From UBA12191 sp009937185 (GTDB taxonomy: Bacteria; Planctomycetota; UBA8108; UBA1146): DNA of 64,000 nucleotides. A program made the position numbers and the translations under genes. The notes beneath the pieces were generated by a model. That model searched no databases and was not told the origin of the DNA. It saw only the letters and a list, made by a program, of their open reading frames with translations. The stretch covers positions 150,591-214,590 of the forward strand of contig CALJGL010000012.1 in the NCBI GenBank assembly GCA_938075155.1. Direction: 5' to 3'. This document shows positions 8,772 to 16,964 of this stretch, one piece after another; positions within the stretch are counted from its first letter, which is position 1; each line of letters begins with the position of its first letter.

Positions 8772-9460
8772 ACCAAGTTGACACAAAACGTATTGTTGAA
8801 ATGCACGGGATTTCTCGTCATTACGGGGATGGTGTTTCGCAGGTCAAGGCTCTGGACGATGTCGATCTCTCCATTCAAGCGGGAGAGTTTGTTGCTATCG
8901 TTGGAGCATCAGGGAGTGGGAAGAGCACGCTGCTCCAAATATTGGGCTGTCTTGATCGAGCGGATAGCGGCCAATATTTGTTGGCTGGAAAAAATGTACT
9001 GTCACTGCCGGAGAAAGAGTTAGCTCGAGTCCGAAATGAAGTTTTGGGATTCGTCTTTCAGTCATTCCATCTACTCGGCGACAGAAACGCTCTCGATAAT
9101 GTCCGGCTTCCACTGGAATATCGCAGGGGTAAGGTGGAAACGAGCCTCGCCGAGCAGATGCTTGAAAGAGTGCAGTTGTCTGATCGAGTGAAACATTTCC
9201 CTTCTCAACTCAGCGGAGGAGAGCGTCAGAGAGTGGCCATCGCCAGAGCTCTCGTAAAACAGCCTCAATTGTTGCTCTGCGATGAACCCACCGGGAATCT
9301 GGATAGCCGAAATGGGCAGCAGATTTTGGATCTTCTCTCCGGATTAAGGGAAGAGTATCAGACGACTTTAGTTCTCGTGACTCATGACACCGAAGTGGCG
9401 GATCGAGCCGATCGTGTCGTGACTCTGAAAGACGGTCGGTGGTCAGAGGAGTCTTCTTGA
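8768..9460 (+). CDS. ABC transporter ATP-binding protein, MacB/LolD type
   Basis: This 230-residue ATPase drives the two FtsX-type permeases upstream. Visible motifs are Walker A Gly-Ala-Ser-Gly-Ser-Gly-Lys-Ser-Thr, the Q-loop Phe-Val-Phe-Gln-Ser-Phe, the signature Leu-Ser-Gly-Gly-Glu-Arg-Gln-Arg, Walker B Leu-Leu-Leu-Cys-Asp-Glu-Pro, the D-loop Gly-Asn-Leu-Asp and the switch His of Val-Thr-His-Asp. The most likely start is TTG 8768, overlapping the permease stop as TTGA, with GGAG about seven bases upstream; GTG 8750 would add six residues. The gene ends one base into the start of the binding-protein gene (TGATG). Confidence 0.92.
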   Translation: MNQVDTKRIVEMHGISRHYGDGVSQVKALDDVDLSIQAGEFVAIVGASGSGKSTLLQILGCLDRADSGQYLLAGKNVLSLPEKELARVRNEVLGFVFQSFHLLGDRNALDNVRLPLEYRRGKVETSLAEQMLERVQLSDRVKHFPSQLSGGERQRVAIARALVKQPQLLLCDEPTGNLDSRNGQQILDLLSGLREEYQTTLVLVTHDTEVADRADRVVTLKDGRWSEESS

Positions 9461-10470
9461 TGAGCATTTGGGCCAGAGTGTTGCTGGCTTCGATGGTCGT
9501 ATTTCTGAGCAGTTGCCAAAGCGATTCCAAACCTTCTGTGACAATTTATTGCGCTCATGATCGGGTTCATGCGGAACAAATTTTGGATCTTTTTGAGGAT
9601 GAGACGGGGATTCGTGTCGATGCCATTTTCGACACGGAGGCCAATAAGACGGTAGGCCTTGCTGAAAGGCTTCGAGCTGAGAGAGGGCGTCCACGTTGCG
9701 ACGTGCATTGGTCGAATGAGCCTTTGAGATCTGTCAGATTATCACGTGAGGGTTTGTTTAGAAAAATGCCATCTGATCTTGGGGCCGCCATCCCCGAGAT
9801 GTGGAAAGACAAATCAGGACTGTGGTGTGGTTTCGCCGGGCGTGTCAGGGTTCTTGCCGTACAACCCACTTCACCCGCAGGGCAGTGGACCGGTCCCGTT
9901 TCCATGAAGCAACTCACAGAGGATCAGTGGTTGGGCAAAGTGGCCTTGGCAGATCCTCGATTCGGCACAACGGGTTCTCACTTGGCAATCATCCGATCCA
10001 TGGAGGGTGAGGAATCCTACCTGAATTTATTACAGGGGCTCCAGCTGAACGACGTTCAATTGGTGTCTTCAAATTCTGCTAGCCGAGATCGCGTACTCTC
10101 AGGAGAGGCATGGATAGGTGTCACTGATACCGATGATATCGAAGTGGTTCGCCGGAGAGGTGAGAGTATTGGCGAGGTCTTTTTAAGTACGGATGGAGAT
10201 GTGCTTTTGCCGAATGTGATTGCATTGGTAAAGGGAAGTCCGAATCCGACAGAGGGAGAGATCTTGGCCCGCTGGTTGCTGAGTTCCAGAGTTGAAGAGT
10301 TGTTGGCGGCTTCTAGCAGTCGGCAAGTTCCTCTTATTCCTGGCACGTCAGTACCTGTGGGTGGACTCAGTATTGAAGACCTTGATCCACTCGTTATTGA
10401 CTGGGATGATGCCGCCGACGCTCTTCCTGCGGCTATTCAGGAAGCTGAAAGGTATTTGCTGGACCGCTGA
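9460..10470 (+). CDS. Extracellular solute-binding lipoprotein of a ferric/thiamine-type ABC importer
   Basis: This 336-residue protein resembles the FutA/AfuA-type binding proteins. It has a signal peptide with lipobox Leu-Ser-Ser-Cys (Cys19), then Thr-Ile-Tyr-Cys-Ala-His-Asp and a Thr-Gly-Ile-x-Val segment as in that family. It should capture a substrate in the periplasm and pass it to the permease next door. The adjacent tyrosine pair that binds iron in FbpA/FutA proteins is not apparent; only about three tyrosines occur in the mature protein. The ligand may therefore not be ferric iron. ATG 9460 overlaps the ATPase stop by one base (TGATG), with GAGGAG eight bases upstream. Confidence 0.85.
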   Translation: MSIWARVLLASMVVFLSSCQSDSKPSVTIYCAHDRVHAEQILDLFEDETGIRVDAIFDTEANKTVGLAERLRAERGRPRCDVHWSNEPLRSVRLSREGLFRKMPSDLGAAIPEMWKDKSGLWCGFAGRVRVLAVQPTSPAGQWTGPVSMKQLTEDQWLGKVALADPRFGTTGSHLAIIRSMEGEESYLNLLQGLQLNDVQLVSSNSASRDRVLSGEAWIGVTDTDDIEVVRRRGESIGEVFLSTDGDVLLPNVIALVKGSPNPTEGEILARWLLSSRVEELLAASSSRQVPLIPGTSVPVGGLSIEDLDPLVIDWDDAADALPAAIQEAERYLLDR

Positions 10471-11969
10471 TGAGAAGATTGCTTTCCTGGATTTGGCCTC
10501 TTCTTCCACTTCTCTGTGGTTTCTACATACCGGTTTTCATTGCTGTTTTGGATGATGTCGCACTGGGTTCCATCGAGGTCGCTTTTTCCAGCGTTGTCAC
10601 TTCGATACCCGTAATATTTTCTACAGCGATTCTTGCCATCTCCGCAGCATTTTTGGCCACTCTGATCGGGGCGGTCGATGCATTGTTGATATCCGGAGTA
10701 AGAGGCGTGACTTCGGGTCGTCTGAGATTTCTTTGGGTACCTCTCCTGATTCTCACCTTCACCACACCCCCTGCGGCAGTCGCTTCTGCAATTCAGTCTA
10801 CATTTGGATCTTCATTTCTTGTCGCAGGAGTCAGGGATGAGTTTGGCGCATTGATATTGTTGTCATTACGTTGGGCTCCGGTCGCACTCGCGATATTGCT
10901 AGGGCTATCGCTGACGATTCCTCGTGAACAGGAATGGGCATTGCGATTGCTCCCACCAGTGAAAGCTCTCAAGGTGAGATGGCAACTTCAGCGAAATTGG
11001 CGTCGGGCTTGTATGCTCTTGCTCTTCTTGTTGATGCTGCCCGCCGCAGAGATTCCTTCTTATGCAGGAATAGAAACGATATCTCGAAGAGTGATGGCTC
11101 GCTTGACTGTTGGAGATGGTCTTTCGGGCTGGATTTTATCTGCGGGTCTTGCCGGAATTGTTGGGCCATTGTTGGCATGGTTGATGCCAGGAAATCAATG
11201 GTGGGGGCGGGGTTTGAAAACTTTGTCGCCAGCGGGATTGCCCACATGGAAGTTTGCCAGTGGATGGTGGATTCTTAGAGTGGTCCCTGCGATATCTCTG
11301 ATTCTGATATTGATCTACACCGCTTGGCCTAGAGCCAGTGAAGTGGAGTTAGCGAAAAGCGAGTTTTTGTCAGCCTTATGGAATGGAATTATTGAGATTC
11401 AGAGGGCACTGCTGGTCTCTGTCTTGAGTGTGCTTTGTTGCTGGCGACTTGCTGTTGCAAAGAGAAAGTGGGCGTTATGGGCTTGGTGTCTTCCAACGTT
11501 TTTGCCCGCGAGTTTATTGGGCTTGTCTCTCGCCTCGACATGGGGTGTTCATGCACCCGTGTTTCTGGACCGCATTCCTTGGTTGCTGTCTTTGGCACAC
11601 GTCGTTCAACTGGGAGCGTTGTCAGCGCTGGCTGGAATATTGGCAGTGAGCATGATTCCGGAAGAAGAAGCGAATGCGGCAAGATTTGTGAAGCCTGAAA
11701 TTGCATGTTGGCGTATCTTCTTGCCCCGTTCATTGCCGGTACTGATTCCTGCCAGCATCATGGGAGCGATTCTTATACTGGGGGAAGTAGAATCGACTCT
11801 GTTGTTGGCGCCACCTGGGCACCCCTCTCCAGCACTGGAGTTGCATCAGTTGCTCCATTTTAGGAATGACGAACAGGCGTCTCGGCTGGCACTCGCATTG
11901 ATCATTCTCAGTTCAGGGCTCACCTTGTTGTTTTCAGGAGTATCACTCGGAAGGAAAGACCAAAGATGA
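10470..11969 (+). CDS. Double-length ABC importer permease (FbpB/ThiP type)
   Basis: This 499-residue membrane protein has about twelve hydrophobic segments, arranged as two fused permease halves like FbpB and ThiP. Each half has a cytosolic coupling loop: around Leu-Thr-Ile-Pro-Arg-Glu-Gln-Glu-Trp-Ala in the first, and around Glu-Glu-Glu-Ala-Asn-Ala-Ala-Arg-Phe with Phe-Leu-Pro-Arg-Ser in the second. Both are degenerate EAA motifs contacting the ATPase. The start overlaps the binding-protein stop by one base (TGATG), and the 3' end overlaps the ATPase by four (ATGA). It should form the channel for the substrate of the preceding lipoprotein. Confidence 0.87.
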   Translation: MRRLLSWIWPLLPLLCGFYIPVFIAVLDDVALGSIEVAFSSVVTSIPVIFSTAILAISAAFLATLIGAVDALLISGVRGVTSGRLRFLWVPLLILTFTTPPAAVASAIQSTFGSSFLVAGVRDEFGALILLSLRWAPVALAILLGLSLTIPREQEWALRLLPPVKALKVRWQLQRNWRRACMLLLFLLMLPAAEIPSYAGIETISRRVMARLTVGDGLSGWILSAGLAGIVGPLLAWLMPGNQWWGRGLKTLSPAGLPTWKFASGWWILRVVPAISLILILIYTAWPRASEVELAKSEFLSALWNGIIEIQRALLVSVLSVLCCWRLAVAKRKWALWAWCLPTFLPASLLGLSLASTWGVHAPVFLDRIPWLLSLAHVVQLGALSALAGILAVSMIPEEEANAARFVKPEIACWRIFLPRSLPVLIPASIMGAILILGEVESTLLLAPPGHPSPALELHQLLHFRNDEQASRLALALIILSSGLTLLFSGVSLGRKDQR

Positions 11970-12598
11970 AGACATCTCCCCTTCTCGAAGTGAAAGCGCT
12001 CACGGTTAAAAGAGGACGGAATAGTTTGGGGCCACTTTCTCTGACGTTGTCAGAGGGGTGTGGGCTCGCACTGGTGGGAAGTAACGGATCTGGGAAGAGC
12101 AGTTTCATGCTCGCCATCGCAGGGCTTCTGGAAACTACCGGTGGGGATGTGCTACTCAATCTCCCTGGAAGTGACGGAAAGCACGATCAGGGAAGTCATA
12201 CAGAGGGCTGGAAAAGGGGGCTGGGTTGGCAAGGTCAGCAGTCTGGTCTTTGGCCGCACCTCTCTATTCGGCAGCAATGTTATCTATTGCAGGACGAAAA
12301 AAATCAGTCGTCTCTGGAATCTTTTGCCGAAGCCCTCTCTATGGTTCCATTACTCGACCGTATGCCGCATCAGCTCTCAGGGGGGGAATCTCAGAGGGCA
12401 GAATTTATGAGGGCACTTTGCTCACCGGGGAAATTGCTACTGCTGGACGAACCTTTTTCTTCGCAGAACAGCGAAGGCAGATCTTTAATGCTGAACTTGA
12501 TCGAGCAGGAAAAAAAGCGTGATCGAGCTTTTATATTGGCGCTTCATGAACCCATGAATGGCTGGGATGTTATTCGGCTGCCGTTAGGGTCCGATTGA
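11966..12598 (+). CDS. Small ABC ATPase of the importer
   Basis: This 210-residue ATPase is short because it lacks the C-terminal TOBE regulatory domain of FbpC/PotA-like subunits. Walker A (Gly-Ser-Asn-Gly-Ser-Gly-Lys-Ser-Ser), the Q-loop region (Leu-Gly-Trp-Gln-Gly-Gln-Gln), the signature Leu-Ser-Gly-Gly-Glu-Ser-Gln-Arg and Walker B Leu-Leu-Leu-Leu-Asp-Glu-Pro are intact. A His follows the last strand (Leu-Ala-Leu-His-Glu). The D-loop is unusual: Ser-Ser-Gln-Asn replaces the normal Ser-Ala-Leu-Asp. It overlaps the permease stop by four bases and ends the six-gene operon. The next gene is convergent, 21 bases away. Confidence 0.87.
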   Translation: MKTSPLLEVKALTVKRGRNSLGPLSLTLSEGCGLALVGSNGSGKSSFMLAIAGLLETTGGDVLLNLPGSDGKHDQGSHTEGWKRGLGWQGQQSGLWPHLSIRQQCYLLQDEKNQSSLESFAEALSMVPLLDRMPHQLSGGESQRAEFMRALCSPGKLLLLDEPFSSQNSEGRSLMLNLIEQEKKRDRAFILALHEPMNGWDVIRLPLGSD

Positions 12599-12619
12599 AT
12601 AACAACAGTCTATAAGATA

Positions 12620-13357
12620 TTAGGATGTGCTCTCGGCTTCGAATCGACCGTCCACCATCTGAAGGCGTCTATCTGCACGTGCTGCGAGATCTGGGTCATG
12701 AGTCACGACAAGGATCGAAGTCGAATAGTCTTCGTGGAGTTCCCTTAAGAGTTCATGGATGCTCTCACTGGTTCGAGAGTCCAGATTACCCGTCGGTTCA
12801 TCACAGAGAAGCAAAGGGGGCGAGAGCATTAGGGCTCTCGCGATGGCGACTCGTTGTCTCTCTCCGCCAGAGAGAGTTCCTGGAGCTTGTTTTTCACGAC
12901 CACTCAGTCCGACTCGTTGAAGTAGCGATTCTGCTCGGCCATGAAATTCATCGCGATTCTTGTTCCATGCCCTAGAAGTCCTGCTGACTTGTGATGGTAA
13001 CAATACGTTTTCCAGGACATTGAGATCGGGAAGAAGATGAAAGAACTGAAAAACGAAACCAATGAAGTGATTCCTCAATTGGCATCGTGAATCTTCATCC
13101 AACTGCGAAGTTTTCCAGGTTTTTTCTCCGGATCGATAAGTGATCTCACCACCAGAAGGTGTATCGAGTAATCCGAGGCAGTGAAGCAGAGTACTTTTTC
13201 CTACTCCGCTGAGTCCGACGATAGCTACCATTTCAGCTTCGTAGATTTGAAGATCGAGGCCTTTTAAGACCATCAGTTTTTCCCCGTTTACAAGGGGGAA
13301 TGACCGTTCCAGGTTACGAACGCTGACAACAGGAAGTGGAGCGGAGGAATCACTCAT
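12620..13357 (-). CDS. lolD: Lipoprotein-releasing system ATPase LolD-like
   Basis: This 245-residue ABC ATPase is of the LolD/MacB class. It has Walker A Gly-Leu-Ser-Gly-Val-Gly-Lys-Ser-Thr, the Q-loop Phe-Val-Phe-Gln-Phe-Phe-His-Leu-Leu-Pro, the signature Leu-Ser-Gly-Gly-Glu-Arg-Gln-Arg, Walker B Leu-Leu-Leu-Cys-Asp-Glu-Pro, the D-loop Asn-Leu-Asp and the switch His of Val-Thr-His-Asp. It pairs with the LolC/E permease directly upstream: the permease stop overlaps this start region by eight bases. ATG 13357 is preferred over an in-frame upstream start that would lie inside the permease gene. It should power release of lipoproteins from the inner membrane. Confidence 0.88.
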   Translation of the reverse strand: MSDSSAPLPVVSVRNLERSFPLVNGEKLMVLKGLDLQIYEAEMVAIVGLSGVGKSTLLHCLGLLDTPSGGEITYRSGEKTWKTSQLDEDSRCQLRNHFIGFVFQFFHLLPDLNVLENVLLPSQVSRTSRAWNKNRDEFHGRAESLLQRVGLSGREKQAPGTLSGGERQRVAIARALMLSPPLLLCDEPTGNLDSRTSESIHELLRELHEDYSTSILVVTHDPDLAARADRRLQMVDGRFEAESTS

Positions 13358-14765
13358 GATGGAGCGCCTTGATCGGGTCCTGTCTTCCAGCTCGCATCGA
13401 GGGAAGAACGCTCCCAAGAAAGCCAAAGATCAGGGTAGGTAGACAAACGAGAAGTACATCCTGATATCTGAGAACTACCGGGATTCTTTCTAGATAATAA
13501 ACATTGGGTGGGAACAACTGGAGGCCGGTCATTCTGAATATGAAGTCATGAAACTCATTGATGTTTTCCAGAAAAATCCAACCTGAGAGTAATCCAAGGA
13601 TGGCACCGGTTGTGCAAAGAAACATCCCCTGCTTCAGGACGAGTAACACGATGCCGGATCGAGTGGCTCCGAGAGCCCTCAGTACACCAAGGTCGCGTTC
13701 TTTTTCTATCACCAGCAACATCAATATCAAAAAGATCATGCCAGAAGCGAATGCCACGATGAGGAGCATCAGTACCGAAATGATACGTTTTTCAATTTCC
13801 ACGGCTTTGATGAGATTTGCGCGCTTGTCTTCCCAAGTCTCTATACTCGTTATACGACTTGGGATCGACTTGGGATCATCTTCTGGGAGAGACATCCGAG
13901 ATTGAATCTCTTTATGGAGAGTCTCGCTGATCTCGTCAGCCTTTTGGAAATCTTCGAGTTTTATTGATATCCCAGAGATGCGCATGTCTTCGGCGGAATC
14001 ATCCCAGAGTTGAAGAGTATCTTGGAGAGCCCGAATGTTGGTGTAAGCCCAGCGGAGGTCTTGTTCGTAAACTCCTGATTGAAATGCACCGACCACCAAG
14101 AAATTGCCGGAACAGGGTTCCAGAGTGACAGGTGAATATGAGGATATCTGAACTACGTCTCCCATTTGGAGGCGGAAACTTCTCAAGGCTTCGATGCCCA
14201 CGATGATCGCCTGGGGAGGGGATTCGCGAGTGAAGCCCGGTCCTGGGTCTTCATTTAATCGAAAACTCATGATCTGTCGTCGTCTCTCGATGGAGAAGAC
14301 ATGTGCAATTTCCTCGGCTGTGGAGGGTTCTCTGTCGGGGGGGAGCATCGAGAATTTATCCGAGAGCATCTGGTCGATTTCATCATCGCTGAGGAGGTAT
14401 CTCGCGAGATCTGAAACCTTCGACTCTGGGATAGGATCGATTCCCCTGAGGACGCAGTGGTCCATGATGCCCACTTTATAGAGTGCGAGTGTGCTCACAT
14501 GTGGAGCCGCAGCCTCGACACCTTCAGTGTTTCGGATCGCCTCCAGTAGAGAATCTTCACCGACGAGACCCCTGAATGGATCGGCTTCGACCACCAGATG
14601 AGAGAGGGTTCCACGAATACGCTCTCGCATTTCGACCTTGAATCCTTCCATAACGGCGAGGACCGTCAGAAGCGAAAAGACACCTAGAGTGACTGCAAGG
14701 GTGGAAGCCCAGGGAGCCCAGCGTCGTTTCAGATATCTGCGTGTCAGGTCGTCATGATATTTCAA
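13350..14765 (-). CDS. Lipoprotein-releasing system permease LolC/LolE-like
   Basis: This permease of about 471 residues has the Lol/FtsX plan: a first helix near residues 20-45, a long periplasmic domain, and three C-terminal helices. The cytosolic coupling motif is Asp-Leu-Gly-Val-Leu-Arg-Ala-Leu-Gly-Ala, typical of LolC/LolE. With only one permease gene beside lolD, a homodimer is likely. It should extract mature lipoproteins, such as those encoded in this window, for transport to the outer membrane. TTG 14765 is the preferred start, with AGGAG about six bases upstream; TTG 14822 would add 19 residues that do not look like a Lol N-terminus. Confidence 0.88.
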   Translation of the reverse strand: MKYHDDLTRRYLKRRWAPWASTLAVTLGVFSLLTVLAVMEGFKVEMRERIRGTLSHLVVEADPFRGLVGEDSLLEAIRNTEGVEAAAPHVSTLALYKVGIMDHCVLRGIDPIPESKVSDLARYLLSDDEIDQMLSDKFSMLPPDREPSTAEEIAHVFSIERRRQIMSFRLNEDPGPGFTRESPPQAIIVGIEALRSFRLQMGDVVQISSYSPVTLEPCSGNFLVVGAFQSGVYEQDLRWAYTNIRALQDTLQLWDDSAEDMRISGISIKLEDFQKADEISETLHKEIQSRMSLPEDDPKSIPSRITSIETWEDKRANLIKAVEIEKRIISVLMLLIVAFASGMIFLILMLLVIEKERDLGVLRALGATRSGIVLLVLKQGMFLCTTGAILGLLSGWIFLENINEFHDFIFRMTGLQLFPPNVYYLERIPVVLRYQDVLLVCLPTLIFGFLGSVLPSMRAGRQDPIKALHHE

Positions 14766-15140
14766 GGGAACTCCTGATTGAGGGGAACGTCTAGGTCTAC
14801 CGTCTAAGGAGATGGATTGCAAGGTCCACAGAAAGACCGTTTTATTTCCACAAGGCTATATACTACTTGGACTTGTGGACGGATCGCTTGGTTTTTCAGA
14901 GGTTTTCGATTCACTTCAGGGAACATTGGTGTGTGGTTACAATACGGATGATTGAGAGATTAGAATCCTAGAAGATTAGAGAATCGTTCTCATTTCGACC
15001 GTTTTGAATCCGATGAGGAGCGCTATCGCTCCTTTTGCCCGTCAGAATCAATGAGAACCTTTTTTCTCCCAAGACTGGGTTCAACATTGCAAAGCGACTC
15101 TGAGTCGTCTCTCCAACTACTCCACTGATTAAGGGGAAGC
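14766..15140. other. Intergenic region between divergent genes
   Basis: These 375 bases separate the leftward LolC/E gene from the rightward leucine dehydrogenase gene and must hold both promoters. I could not pick -35/-10 boxes with confidence. The one structured element is a 7-base-pair hairpin at 15016-15033 (AGGAGCG, loop CTAT, CGCTCCT) followed by T residues. It lies 105 bases before the dehydrogenase start and looks like a small intrinsic terminator or leader hairpin. An open frame on the minus strand here lacks a ribosome-binding site and is not called. Confidence 0.5.
15016..15036 (+). terminator. Possible leader hairpin or intrinsic terminator
   Basis: AGGAGCG at 15016-15022 pairs with CGCTCCT at 15027-15033 around the loop CTAT, and TTTT ends at 15036. 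No rightward gene lies directly upstream, so it would act on a transcript started in this intergenic region, possibly as a 5' leader element of the leucine dehydrogenase gene. Confidence 0.35.
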
Positions 15141-16223
15141 ATGAAAATTGAGAGAATAGAAGCTGAAGGATATGAAAATGTAGTGATGTGCAGCGACCCT
15201 GATACGGGTTTGAAAGCTATCATTGCCGTTCATGACACCACATTAGGTCCCGCTCTTGGTGGGCTTCGCATGTGGAACTACAAGACTGACGAAGAAGCCA
15301 TCACTGATGTTCTGAGGCTCTCAAGAGGAATGACCTACAAGAGTGCCTGTGCCAACACCGGTCTGGGTGGCGGAAAAGCCGTAATTATCGGTGATCAAAA
15401 TAAAGATAAAAGTGAGCGATTATTCAGAGCCATGGGTCGATTCGTCGAAACTCTGGGAGGTTCTTACATCACCGCTGAGGATGTGGGTATCGGAATCCAG
15501 GAACTGGAATGGCTCCACAAAGAAACGAAGTATGTGACAGGGCTTTCCCGTCAGTCTGGATCGAGTGGAAACCCGTCACCCTTTACTGCTCGTGGCTGTA
15601 TTCGCGGCTTGTTTGCATGCACTGAAGAAAAGTTTGGAACCAGTCATCTGGATAGGCTTCACTATTCAGTTCAAGGATTAGGCCAAGTCGGTGGTGAGGT
15701 CGTTCGCTGCCTCTCTATGCTAGGGGCACGAGTTACCGTATCGGATATCAATGAAGATCGTTGCGTTGAATTTTCAGCACTCCCGGGTGTCGAAGTGGCG
15801 TATGGAGATGAGATTTACGATATCGATGCTGATGTCTTTATGCCTTGTGCTCTCGGTGGGGTTCTCAATGGTGACACCATTCCGAGGCTGAAAGTCAAAG
15901 TGATTGCAGGAGCCGCCAATAACCAGTTATTGACAGAGTCTCATGCGACCATGATTCATGATCACGACATCTTGTATGCCCCTGATTTCATCATTAATGC
16001 AGGAGGAATCATCAACGTCTCCGTTGAAGTTCGTCCTGAGGGTTACGATGAGCGTACGGCTGTGACGAAGATCGAAAACATCTACAATGGACTGAGGGAA
16101 GTTTTCGAGACCTCTCGCAGAGAGAACCTGACTCCAGCGGAGGCTGCCTACCAGGTTGCACAAAACCGCTTGGATGAGGCTCGGCAGGTGAATGGTCATT
16201 CGGTTGCTGATTCGACTTCCTAA
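15141..16223 (+). CDS. Leucine (branched-chain amino acid) dehydrogenase
   Basis: This 360-residue enzyme oxidatively deaminates leucine, valine or isoleucine to the 2-oxoacid with NAD+, in the cytosol. The glycine-rich substrate loop Gly-Pro-Ala-Leu-Gly-Gly-Leu-Arg-Met-Trp is visible, with Lys67 and catalytic Lys79 in Thr-Gly-Leu-Gly-Gly-Gly-Lys and the NAD-binding turn Gly-Leu-Gly-Gln-Val-Gly-Gly. A phenylalanine or valine dehydrogenase has the same architecture, so the preferred substrate is inferred. GGGGAAG precedes the ATG. Its products fit the 2-oxoacid dehydrogenase complex encoded at 47-54 kb. Confidence 0.9.
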   Translation: MKIERIEAEGYENVVMCSDPDTGLKAIIAVHDTTLGPALGGLRMWNYKTDEEAITDVLRLSRGMTYKSACANTGLGGGKAVIIGDQNKDKSERLFRAMGRFVETLGGSYITAEDVGIGIQELEWLHKETKYVTGLSRQSGSSGNPSPFTARGCIRGLFACTEEKFGTSHLDRLHYSVQGLGQVGGEVVRCLSMLGARVTVSDINEDRCVEFSALPGVEVAYGDEIYDIDADVFMPCALGGVLNGDTIPRLKVKVIAGAANNQLLTESHATMIHDHDILYAPDFIINAGGIINVSVEVRPEGYDERTAVTKIENIYNGLREVFETSRRENLTPAEAAYQVAQNRLDEARQVNGHSVADSTS

Positions 16224-16243
16224 GGTTTGATAAGGGGGCTGAC

Positions 16244-16606
16244 TTGACAGATCACCGACTTCCAAGGTCCTGCAGGATCTGTCGACGTCGTGATTTTCAG
16301 GTCGTCTTTGATCATGGAATTCGATTCAACACTCCCCATCTCAGGGCTGTGGTTCATGAAGCCGATCGGGAAGCCTCCCGAATCGGTTTGGCTGTCAGCC
16401 GCAAAGTGGGAAATGCCGTCGTCCGAAACCGATTGAAAAGACGTCTTAGGGAGATTTTTCGCACCGAGCGAGAATGTGCTCCTGAGCTCAGAGATGTCGT
16501 TTTCATCCCCCGGCCTGGATGTGCTGATCTCTCTTTTTCTGATCTTCGCTCCGAAGTCGTCGATCTCCTTTCCCGGCGTATTCATCGAAAAAATGAGACG
16601 CCATGA
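16244..16606 (+). CDS. rnpA: Ribonuclease P protein component
   Basis: This 120-residue basic protein binds RNase P RNA and helps it mature tRNA 5' ends. The family signature is present as Arg-Asn-Arg-Leu-Lys-Arg-Arg-Leu-Arg-Glu, preceded by Gly-Leu-Ala-Val-Ser-Arg-Lys-Val-Gly-Asn-Ala-Val. The start is TTG, with AAGGGGG six bases upstream. The N-terminus has a Cys-x-x-Cys (Ser-Cys-Arg-Ile-Cys) not needed for RNase P function. It overlaps yidD by four bases. The usual partner rpmH is not upstream; leucine dehydrogenase is. Confidence 0.92.
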   Translation: MTDHRLPRSCRICRRRDFQVVFDHGIRFNTPHLRAVVHEADREASRIGLAVSRKVGNAVVRNRLKRRLREIFRTERECAPELRDVVFIPRPGCADLSFSDLRSEVVDLLSRRIHRKNETP

Positions 16607-16860
16607 AGGATAGACCGAGGAGCGGGGGGACCGGGGTTGGCGCCCGAATCCTTATAGGATTGCTCCGCTTTTATAGGTCTGCGATCTCGCCACTGTTGCC
16701 GCCTCTATGTCGGTTTGAGCCGAGCTGCAGTTGTTATTCTATGGAGGCGATCCAGCAACATGGCGCCTTGCGAGGATCATGGCTCACCATGACTCGACTC
16801 TTGAGGTGCCACCCCTTTTCAAAGGGTGGATTTGATCCTGTCCCAATAAAAGAAGATTAA
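16603..16860 (+). CDS. yidD: Membrane protein insertion efficiency factor YidD
   Basis: This 85-residue protein has the YidD core: an amphipathic N-terminal helix with Phe-Tyr-Arg-Ser-Ala-Ile-Ser-Pro, then Cys-Arg-Phe-x-Pro-Ser-Cys-Ser-x-Tyr, then Arg-Leu-Leu-Arg-Cys-His-Pro-Phe and Gly-Gly-Phe-Asp-Pro-Val-Pro. The family assists YidC/Sec-mediated membrane insertion at the inner membrane. The ATG overlaps the rnpA stop (ATGA), so expression is probably coupled. yidC, which normally follows, is absent here. Confidence 0.93.
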   Translation: MKDRPRSGGTGVGARILIGLLRFYRSAISPLLPPLCRFEPSCSCYSMEAIQQHGALRGSWLTMTRLLRCHPFSKGGFDPVPIKED

Positions 16861-16964
16861 ATAAAGCCAGAAGAAGCGGATCTGGGCTTGATGGATATTT
16901 TATAAAGTATAAAGTACATTTTATCGGGGAGGACGCCCGGTGCCATCGAGAGGGGACGCTACGC

